A stretch of DNA of 17,868 nucleotides from CAZIVE01 sp964542435 (lineage in GTDB: Bacteria > Bacteroidota > Bacteroidia > Bacteroidales > Tannerellaceae): positions 1 through 17,868 of the forward strand of contig CAZIVE010000053.1 of NCBI GenBank assembly GCA_964542435.1. The letters run 5' to 3'. Position 1 is the first letter of the stretch, and each line of letters opens with the position of its first letter. A program made the translations under genes and the position numbers. Under the pieces are notes generated by a model. It did no database searches. It was not told the origin of the DNA and saw only the letters and a program-made list of their open reading frames with translations. Shown here piece by piece: positions 6,896 to 13,101 of this stretch.

Positions 6896-7800
6896 TTATG
6901 CGAGGGCGTGATGCAGACCGGGACAACCACGGAGGCAAGCGGTGAGCCCATGATAGTCCAGCTGACGGTCAACAACGGTGATTCGCCGGACTTCACGCCT
7001 TGTATGCAGACCGTAGAAGCCGTCTGGAAGCGCGGTATGAAATCCTTAAAGGGCATCATGACGTCGCGGCTGTCGTCAGAAGGTTCGTAGTCGTAAAGAT
7101 TGATATGGGTAAGTCCGTGGATTAGATAACGCGGGATCTGCAGCACATTTTCAATGGTGAAACCATGAGTCTGTGCTAGGCGCAGACAGATGTCCGAGAT
7201 GGCACTATAGCGGCTGATTCCCTTATCCATCGAACGCTCGCCGGTATAGCCGAAATTGGTGCGGACGATATAGCCCAACGGAGCGATCTTCGGGTCGTTG
7301 ACATCGAACTTTACATAACCTTTCGCACCCGTTTCGTAATAGGCACAACCGCCCTGCGCATCGATGACGCCATAATTGGAGTCGCAGTCCATCGGTTTCC
7401 GTATCGTGTCGAGCATGTTTTCGAAATCCTTCAGTGAAGCGCACTGTTCCAATGCCATACGCATATAGACACCATCTTTGTTGGCATCGCTCGGTCCCTC
7501 CTTCCCGTTCAGGTTGTAGGCTGCTGTGTTGATGATGGCAAATCCTGCTGAATTATGTCCGTACCAGACACTTTCACCTTTTCCAGGATAGTTGATGTTG
7601 GCCACATAGTCATATTTTGCACCGTGCACTAGCACGGTCAGGTTGTTTAGTTCACCTGTATCGCGGTTCTTGAACAGAAGCGGACGGCCGTCGGGCGTCG
7701 CTTTCCCGGAAACGATGAAAGAGGTACAGGCCTGCATGGAGCCGTCAACAGCCAAAAGCAGTCCGACAAGGAGTAACACGATGGAAAATATACGTTTCAT
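6896..7800 (-). CDS. Secreted Ntn-hydrolase of the C45 / linear amide C-N hydrolase group (3' end lost in gap)
   Basis: 301 complete codons are visible, with no stop before the gap. The signal peptide (MKRIFSIVLLLVGLLLAVDG) ends at MQA|C, so signal cleavage would expose Cys25 as the N-terminal nucleophile, as in choloylglycine/penicillin-V acylases and C45 acyltransferases. Supporting motifs are CTSFIVSGKATPDGRPLL at the mature N-terminus, FKNRDTGELNN (about 43-53), GHNSAGFAIINTA (about 81-93), NYGVIDAQGGCAYYETG and IVRTNFGYTGER. The CTS start and KNRD motif fit C45-like hydrolases better than true bile salt hydrolases, which read CTR...GR-MD. It is the third gene of a unit, 19 bp after glycerate kinase. 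Family moderately sure; the amide or peptide substrate is unknown. Any reading past the gap into the repeat is an artefact. Confidence 0.88.
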
Positions 7801-7819
7801 ATGGTTTTCTATTTAAAGA

Positions 7820-8983
7820 TCATTCAGAAGTAGAAAAGGGAGACGATCCTCCGCCCTGCGTCTTTTTCCATTCCCGAGCAATCCTTTGCGCTACCTCACG
7901 GATACGGTCTTTGGCAAAGTCTGGCTGCATGGAACGTTCCAAAGGAACAGGTGGATCGGTGAGAGGAAAGGCTTTAAGGATTGACGGAAAGACGACATCG
8001 GGTTCAATGCGTCCCGCCACGGCATACACGGGGATCTGCTGACGCGATGCGGCTTCTGCAACACCCACCGGCACTTTGCCCTGCAATGTCTGCGCATCCA
8101 TCCGGCCTTCGCCCGTAATCACAAAAGAGGCGCCACGAAGCTTCTCATCAAAATGAAGCTGTTCGAGCACGAGCGTGATGCCAGAGACCATCGAAGCATT
8201 CAGAAAGGCGAGACAGCCTGCGGCGAAGCCTCCACCCGCTCCTGCTCCGGGGATCTTGGAGATATCTTTATGGAGAGATCGCTTCACGACCTCCGAAAAA
8301 TGACGCAAGCCTTCGTCCAGCATAGGGATCGTCCGATCGTCGCCGCCCTTCTGACGTGCAAAGACATAAGCAGCACCTTCAGGGCCGAACAGCGGATTCT
8401 TCACATCAGTAGCCAGGCGGAAACGGCACGTTGACAATAAAGGCGAGACATGGGAAAAATCCACATCGGTTATCTGCAGCATCGTCTCGCCGCCCTGTCC
8501 GAGCAGCCGTCCGGAGGAATCCGTAAAACGAAATCCGAGAGCCTGAAGCATTCCGATCCCCGCATCGTTAGTGGCACTACCTCCTACGCCGAGAATAAAA
8601 CGGCGGCATCCGCGCCCGACAGCATCAAGGATCAGTTCTCCGGTTCCGTAGGTCGTTGTCCGGAGCGGATTACGCTCCTCTTCAGAGAGCAAGGTCAGTC
8701 CACTGGCTGCAGACATCTCGATGATAGCTGTCTGTCCGTCGCCTGAAAGGCCATACGAAGCCCGGATCGGGCGCATCAAAGGATCATGGACAGAAATCGT
8801 CGCCATCCGTCCGTTCGTCCCTTCAACCAGCGCCTCCACCGTCCCTTCACCTCCATCGGCAACTGGGACACAGAGAATCTCGGCATCAGAAAACACGTCG
8901 GCTACTCCTCGCGCGGCAGCTGCTTCGACAGCTTCAGACGAGAGACAGCCTTTGAACGAATCGATGGCGACGACTATCTTCAT
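7820..8983 (-). CDS. Glycerate kinase (GarK/GlxK type)
   Basis: This 387-residue cytoplasmic kinase phosphorylates D-glycerate with ATP, giving 2- or 3-phosphoglycerate for entry into lower glycolysis. It matches the GarK/GlxK family from end to end: MKIVVAIDSFKGCLSSEAV at the N-terminus, PVADGGEGTVEAL (40-52), LGVGGSATNDAGIGMLQALG (131-150), PGAGAGGGFAAG, and VITGEGRMDAQTLQGK in the C-terminal third. The usual family length is about 375-385. The gene starts 5 bp after the GH2 gene and ends 19 bp before the C45-type hydrolase gene, so the three are probably one transcript. Why a glycerate kinase sits between two secreted hydrolases is not evident. I leave the symbol blank because the regiospecificity (garK versus glxK) cannot be told. 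Confidence 0.96.
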   Translation of the reverse strand: MKIVVAIDSFKGCLSSEAVEAAAARGVADVFSDAEILCVPVADGGEGTVEALVEGTNGRMATISVHDPLMRPIRASYGLSGDGQTAIIEMSAASGLTLLSEEERNPLRTTTYGTGELILDAVGRGCRRFILGVGGSATNDAGIGMLQALGFRFTDSSGRLLGQGGETMLQITDVDFSHVSPLLSTCRFRLATDVKNPLFGPEGAAYVFARQKGGDDRTIPMLDEGLRHFSEVVKRSLHKDISKIPGAGAGGGFAAGCLAFLNASMVSGITLVLEQLHFDEKLRGASFVITGEGRMDAQTLQGKVPVGVAEAASRQQIPVYAVAGRIEPDVVFPSILKAFPLTDPPVPLERSMQPDFAKDRIREVAQRIAREWKKTQGGGSSPFSTSE

Positions 8984-8988
8984 CTTAA

Positions 8989-10806
8989 TTATTCAGGAAG
9001 CGAATGAATCACTTCTTGATTGACCTTGCGGACAGCATCCGGATGGATCTTGATCACGGCGCGGTCGTAGGTCATTAAACCGTTGACTTCACCTTCGCAA
9101 TCGGTGGTCTGCGTATAGACAGCCGCACAGAAGCCGCGTGCAACGAGCTGCTTGAGCTGTTCGGCATACTTCACATATTCATTGGTCACATCGTCGGTGC
9201 TCTTGAACTGGATATAACCCCAATTCTTCTTGTTCCACCACAGATGGTCCGGAACGGCATAACCGATGCCGCCATATTCACCCAGGACGTTCACGCGGGC
9301 AGCATCGAAGAGATACATCGAAGGAGCCGGATAGTTGTGCAGGTCGAGGATATCACCGCAAGGACGATAATTGCCGCCGCTGGCAGGATTGATGAGACGC
9401 GAAGAGTCGAGGTTGCGTGTGAAAGCCACGGCCTTCTCGGTCTGGAACTGTCCCCAACCTTCGTTGAAAGGAACCCAGACGACCACGCATGGGAACGGAG
9501 AACAGAAATTGATGATCTCCTTCCACTCCTGATAATAGTCATCAACAGACGCTTCGGAACGGTTCTGATCGGTACCGCCATTATAGATATGAGGCTGCCA
9601 GTCGTTGCCAAGGTCGCCGCTCGGCATGTCCTGCCAAACGAGGATGCCCTCCTTATCGCAATCGTAGTACCAACGTGCCGGTTCTACCTTCACATGTTTG
9701 CGGATCATATTGAAGCCGAACGATTTCAAACGAACTACGTCAGAAGCCAGAGCTTCGTCGGTCGGAGCTGTATAGAGTCCGTCAGGCCACCAGCCTTGAT
9801 CGAGCGGACCGTACATGAAGATATTCTTGTTGTTGAGCTGCATGCGCATGATTCCGTCGGCATCGCGTTTGGTGGAAATCTTGCGGAAAGCCGTATAGGA
9901 CTTCACTTCGTCGAGATTCTTTCCGGCTTTTACAAGAGAGACGCTCAAGTCATACAGATAGGGATCCGACGGACTCCACAGTTTCGGACTGTTGACAGCG
10001 ATACGCAGCTCCTTGCCGGAGATTCCGCGGGCTTCGCCAACCACCTTGCCTTTGTCGAGGATTTTCACACTGACGATGTCGGTGAGACTCTGCGAAGAGG
10101 TAGAGACGGTGACGTTCATCACGCTGTTGTCCACATCGGCAACCGGTTTAACCGCCGTGATATGGTTGGCTGTGACCGGTTCAAGCCATACGGTCTGCCA
10201 GATACCCGTAACTGAAGTGTACCAGATTCCTTCCGGATCCGTTACCTGTTTGCCGCGAGGCTGATAACCGTCGGACGAGGGATCCCAGACGCGGACCGTG
10301 AGCTTCTGGGCACCGCTGCCGTTCAGATAAGGAGTGACATCGAAGGAAAAAGGCGTATATCCGCCCTGATGCGAACCGATGAGAATATCATTGATGAATA
10401 CATCTGCGATCCAATCGACAGCGCCGAAGTTGAGCATCACGTTCTTGCCTTTCCAGGCAGAAGGAACCGTGAAGGTGCGCTCATACCATAGTTCGTTGTC
10501 CTTCCCCACTGTCTTTCCGACACCGGAGAGTGCCGATTCGATGGCAAACGGTACCAAGATCTTTCCGTCGAAGGATGCAGGCTCCACCTGACCTTTCTTG
10601 AGCACCGCGTAGTTCCATTCGCCATTCAGGTTCACCCATTGAGAACGGACCATCTGCGGACGAGGATACTCGGGTAATACATTGGTTGGAGAGACTTTGG
10701 ACGCCCATTCCGTCATGATCTTGTCACCGGCTGGCTTCCATTGAGCAGATACTTGAAAAGAAGTTGTTAATAAAGCAACTCCACAAAACAATATCAATCT
10801 TTTCAT
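8989..10806 (-). CDS. Secreted glycoside hydrolase family 2 protein (beta-galactosidase/beta-glucuronidase fold)
   Basis: A 605-residue exo-glycosidase with a signal peptide MKRLILFCGVALLTTSFQVSA, cleaved before Gln22, so it acts in the periplasm or at the cell surface. An N-terminal sugar-binding jelly roll comes first (about 40-210: LNGEWNYA, LWYERTFTVP, VDWIADVFIND, GGYTPFSFDVT), then an immunoglobulin-like domain (about 215-310), then the catalytic barrel. The acid/base is Glu449 in WVPFNEGWGQ and the nucleophile is Glu510 in VLGEYGG. The ATG at 10806 is chosen because the signal peptide begins there; the frame stays open upstream to 10977 but that part has no signal and overlaps the divergent gene. 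It lacks the C-terminal domains of large LacZ proteins. The specific sugar is unknown; no susC/susD pair or other glycan genes lie nearby. Confidence 0.95.
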   Translation of the reverse strand: MKRLILFCGVALLTTSFQVSAQWKPAGDKIMTEWASKVSPTNVLPEYPRPQMVRSQWVNLNGEWNYAVLKKGQVEPASFDGKILVPFAIESALSGVGKTVGKDNELWYERTFTVPSAWKGKNVMLNFGAVDWIADVFINDILIGSHQGGYTPFSFDVTPYLNGSGAQKLTVRVWDPSSDGYQPRGKQVTDPEGIWYTSVTGIWQTVWLEPVTANHITAVKPVADVDNSVMNVTVSTSSQSLTDIVSVKILDKGKVVGEARGISGKELRIAVNSPKLWSPSDPYLYDLSVSLVKAGKNLDEVKSYTAFRKISTKRDADGIMRMQLNNKNIFMYGPLDQGWWPDGLYTAPTDEALASDVVRLKSFGFNMIRKHVKVEPARWYYDCDKEGILVWQDMPSGDLGNDWQPHIYNGGTDQNRSEASVDDYYQEWKEIINFCSPFPCVVVWVPFNEGWGQFQTEKAVAFTRNLDSSRLINPASGGNYRPCGDILDLHNYPAPSMYLFDAARVNVLGEYGGIGYAVPDHLWWNKKNWGYIQFKSTDDVTNEYVKYAEQLKQLVARGFCAAVYTQTTDCEGEVNGLMTYDRAVIKIHPDAVRKVNQEVIHSLPE

Positions 10807-10842
10807 TTTTATAGTATATGAGGATTTATGATTCTTGTTCTG

Positions 10843-10872
10843 CAAAGTTAAAAGAATATGAGCAGAGACAAA
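10843..10872 (-). promoter_or_regulatory. Bacteroidota-type promoter of the GH2-glycerate kinase-C45 unit
   Basis: On the minus strand TTTG (10869-10872) and TAACTTTG (10843-10850) match the -33 and -7 consensus elements exactly, with an 18-bp spacer. The start codon lies 36 bp past the -7 box. The -33 sits inside one copy of a GAGACAAAT repeat. Confidence 0.7.
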
Positions 10873-10894
10873 TTGTTTCCGAGACAAATATTTG
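10865..10894. promoter_or_regulatory. Direct repeat and dyads between divergent promoters
   Basis: GAGACAAAT occurs at 10865-10873 and 10881-10889, 16 bp apart. The first copy is part of an imperfect 15-bp dyad (10865-10879), and the second is followed by the perfect 10-bp palindrome CAAATATTTG (10885-10894). They cover the -33 elements of both promoters. A shared regulator-binding site is possible; no regulator gene lies beside it. Confidence 0.3.
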
Positions 10895-10921
10895 AATATT
10901 GCATATATTGAAGTACATTTG
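10891..10921 (+). promoter_or_regulatory. Bacteroidota-type promoter of the DUF3298-rsmG-MBL-gcvP unit
   Basis: TTTG (10891-10894) and TACATTTG (10914-10921) match the -33 and -7 consensus exactly with a 19-bp spacer, the preferred distance. The start codon at 10944 is 22 bp past the -7 box, giving a short leader. Confidence 0.75.
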
Positions 10922-10943
10922 CACCACAAAATAGAGAATACTG

Positions 10944-11792
10944 ATGAACATTCAAAAAAGCTTTTATCTATTGACAATCATGGTATTATGCGGGTTCCTC
11001 ATGAGTGCTTGCAGCCATACCAAGACAGGAAAAAAGAATGATATCCGCTTCACTTCCATACAGAAGAAGGAACAGTACCATCTGCTCGGCGATACGGCCA
11101 ATCCCGCTTGTAACCTGGAAATAAACTTCAGTTACCCTTCCAAATATTCCGATCCGAAAATTCTTGCCCTACTGCAGGAGAACTTTATTCTGTCGTACTT
11201 CGGCGAAAAATATCAGAAGATGACACCTCAGGAGGCTGTAGACAAATATACAGCAGACTATCTGGCCAACTATAAGGACCTTGAAAAGGACTATGTATCC
11301 GATCTGAAGAATGAAGAAAATGCACCTGTCGGTGCCTGGTACGGCTACTTTGAAATCTCGTCAGACAAAGTCACTTTCAACAAGAACGACATTGTCTCCT
11401 ACACGGTCTCCTACAACTATTATACGGGAGGTGCACACGGCGCTCACACCTATATGAATCATGTGCTTTATCTGAAGACAGGCAAGACGCTATCGGAAGA
11501 GGATATCTTCAATGACGACTATAAGGAGAAGCTCTCCAAGCTCATCGTGGACAAGATCGCCAAGCAGAATAACGTGGCAGATCCCAAGGAACTGGAGAAT
11601 GTAGGCTATTTCAGCATCGATGAGATTGAGCCGAACGGCAATTTCACCGTGGATGGAAACGGATTGACGTACATTTATAATGAATATGAGATTGCAGCGT
11701 ATGTGATCGGTGCTATAAAGGTGCATTTCACCTTCGAGGAGCTTAACACGCTGCTGAAGAAAGAGAGTCCTATCTCCTCTCTGTTTTCGTAA
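10944..11792 (+). CDS. DUF3298-type lipoprotein (RsiV C-terminal-like domain)
   Basis: A 282-residue predicted lipoprotein. The signal region MNIQKSFYLLTIMVLCGFLM ends at a lipobox-like MSAC with Cys23. The body resembles the DUF4163/DUF3298 pair found in Bacteroidota lipoproteins and in the extracytoplasmic part of the anti-sigma factor RsiV: an N-terminal half with INFSYP...LLQENFI, then the diagnostic YYTGGAHGAHTY (about 159-170), a helical LSKLIVDKIAKQ segment, and the end motif YIYNEYEIAAYVIGAIKVHFTFEEL. It has no transmembrane segment besides the signal and no sigma factor beside it, so an RsiV-like regulatory role is not supported. It is the first gene of the plus-strand unit, 13 bp before rsmG. 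Function unknown beyond a likely envelope location. Confidence 0.88.
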   Translation: MNIQKSFYLLTIMVLCGFLMSACSHTKTGKKNDIRFTSIQKKEQYHLLGDTANPACNLEINFSYPSKYSDPKILALLQENFILSYFGEKYQKMTPQEAVDKYTADYLANYKDLEKDYVSDLKNEENAPVGAWYGYFEISSDKVTFNKNDIVSYTVSYNYYTGGAHGAHTYMNHVLYLKTGKTLSEEDIFNDDYKEKLSKLIVDKIAKQNNVADPKELENVGYFSIDEIEPNGNFTVDGNGLTYIYNEYEIAAYVIGAIKVHFTFEELNTLLKKESPISSLFS

Positions 11793-11805
11793 CCCGCAGA
11801 TCGTC

Positions 11806-12456
11806 ATGGAGAACGGAACAGAAAAGAACACTCAATTAGAAAGCCTGTTCGGCTATTTCCCGGAACTCAACGAAGAACAACGTGCGAGGATGGAAAAGCT
11901 GGGAGCGCTCTACGCAGATTGGAATGCAAAGATCAATGTCATCTCGAGAAAAGACATCGACAATCTATACGAACATCATGTGCTGCATTCCCTGGGAATC
12001 ACCAAGATGCTGCACTTCAAACCTGGTTCGTCGGTGATGGACATCGGGACAGGTGGAGGTTTCCCTGGAATCCCTCTGGCGATCCTATTTCCGGATGTGC
12101 AGTTTCATCTGCTCGACAGCATCGGGAAAAAGATCAAAGTGGCAACGGCCGTAGCAGAATCGCTGGGACTGAAAAATGTCACGACGGTACAATGCCGTGC
12201 GGAAGAAGAGAAGGGAAAGTTTGACTTCATCGTGAGCCGTGCCGTCCTTCCGCTGTTGGATCTGACGAGACTCGTGAAGAAAAACATCAAAAAGGAACAG
12301 ATGAATGCCATGCCCAACGGGCTGATTGCACTCAAGGGAGGCGAACTGGACAAAGAGATCTTCACGTTCCGCCATACCGCTGTCACTGTAGAACTGAAAG
12401 ATTATTTCAAAGAAGAATATTTCCAAACCAAAAAAGTAGTTTACGTACCCTTATGA
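11806..12456 (+). CDS. rsmG: 16S rRNA (guanine(527)-N7)-methyltransferase RsmG
   Basis: A 216-residue cytoplasmic S-adenosylmethionine-dependent enzyme that methylates N7 of G527 in 16S rRNA (also called GidB). It contains LYADWNAKINVISRKDIDNLYEHHVLHS split over residues 35-62, the cofactor-binding VMDIGTGGGFPGIPLAI (77-93), the acidic LLDS at the end of the second strand, and FIVSRAV in the catalytic region. Length and order agree with the family. The stop overlaps the next start in ATGA (12453-12456), a sign of coupled translation. In the family generally, loss of RsmG gives low-level streptomycin resistance. Confidence 0.97.
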   Translation: MENGTEKNTQLESLFGYFPELNEEQRARMEKLGALYADWNAKINVISRKDIDNLYEHHVLHSLGITKMLHFKPGSSVMDIGTGGGFPGIPLAILFPDVQFHLLDSIGKKIKVATAVAESLGLKNVTTVQCRAEEEKGKFDFIVSRAVLPLLDLTRLVKKNIKKEQMNAMPNGLIALKGGELDKEIFTFRHTAVTVELKDYFKEEYFQTKKVVYVPL

Positions 12457-13091
12457 TTACGGTAAAATCTTTCGAAGTAAATTGTTTCTCTGAAAACACC
12501 TACGTGGTTTCGGATGATACGAAAGAGGCTGTCCTTATAGACTGCGGCTGCATGCTGCAGAAGGAACAGGAGGAGCTGAGCGATTACATCAAACAGAATG
12601 GACTGGTTTTGAAACGATATATCTGTACCCACCTGCATCTCGACCATACCTTCGGAAACGAATTTGTGTTCAAGACCTACGGACTGAAGCCTGAAGCGCA
12701 CAAAGCCGATGTGGAAGGACTGCCCAGCCTGGCTGTACAGGCTCGTTCGATGGGGCTGCCCGCTACTTTTAAAGAGGTCAAGGTGGAAAAATATATTGTC
12801 GGCGGTCAGGTGATCTCCTTCGGTAAATCGGAGCTGCTGGCATTGCTCGTACCGGGACATTCTCCGGGCGGACTGGCCTTCTACAACAAGAAGAACGGTT
12901 TTGTCATGACCGGCGATTCGCTCTTTGCCGGAAGCATCGGACGCACCGATCTGTGGAACGGCGATGCAGACATGCTTGCAGCCGCCATCAAGGACAAACT
13001 GTTCACACTACCCGACGACACAATCGTCTATCCGGGACATGGACCGGAAACGATCATTCTCGACGAGAAACTCAACAATCGTTATTTATAA
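12453..13091 (+). CDS. Metallo-beta-lactamase-fold hydrolase (glyoxalase II-like)
   Basis: A 212-residue cytoplasmic hydrolase of the MBL superfamily, close in length to single-domain glyoxalase II-like proteins common in Bacteroidota. Metal ligands are all visible: THLHLDH (His60, His62, Asp64, His65), GHSPGG (His136), TGDSLFAGSIGRTDL (Asp155) and PGHGPET (His196). Glyoxalase II enzymes cleave S-D-lactoylglutathione, but the thiol used here is unknown and the second C-terminal domain of the classic enzyme is absent, so thioesterase activity is only probable. It overlaps rsmG by 4 bp and is followed after 10 bp by gcvP. Confidence 0.94.
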   Translation: MITVKSFEVNCFSENTYVVSDDTKEAVLIDCGCMLQKEQEELSDYIKQNGLVLKRYICTHLHLDHTFGNEFVFKTYGLKPEAHKADVEGLPSLAVQARSMGLPATFKEVKVEKYIVGGQVISFGKSELLALLVPGHSPGGLAFYNKKNGFVMTGDSLFAGSIGRTDLWNGDADMLAAAIKDKLFTLPDDTIVYPGHGPETIILDEKLNNRYL

Positions 13092-13101
13092 ATATATATT
13101 T

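Noticed and set aside
6739..6938. Open frames reading through the N gap, including a C-terminal extension of the C45-type hydrolase into the repeat
   Set aside because: They depend on undetermined bases and on translating the 43-bp non-coding repeat; no real C-terminus can be read.
6896..7800. True bile salt hydrolase
   Set aside because: The mature start reads CTSFIV with KNRD, not the CTR...GR-MD pattern of bile salt hydrolases; it fits the C45/linear amide hydrolase group better.
9244..10215. 323-residue plus-strand frame
   Set aside because: It is antisense to the GH2 catalytic region, whose reading frame is well supported; long shadow frames are expected at this base composition.
10807..10977. 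Upstream extension of the GH2 frame
   Set aside because: It covers the divergent promoters and the start of the opposite gene, and a standard signal peptide begins at 10806.
12925..13101. Upstream in-frame extension of gcvP by 59 residues
   Set aside because: It overlaps the end of the MBL gene in another frame; the family N-terminus (FVNRHIG) starts just after the ATG at 13102.
13092..13101. Glycine riboswitch before gcvP
   Set aside because: Only 10 AT-rich bases separate the MBL stop from the gcvP start, so there is no room for one.
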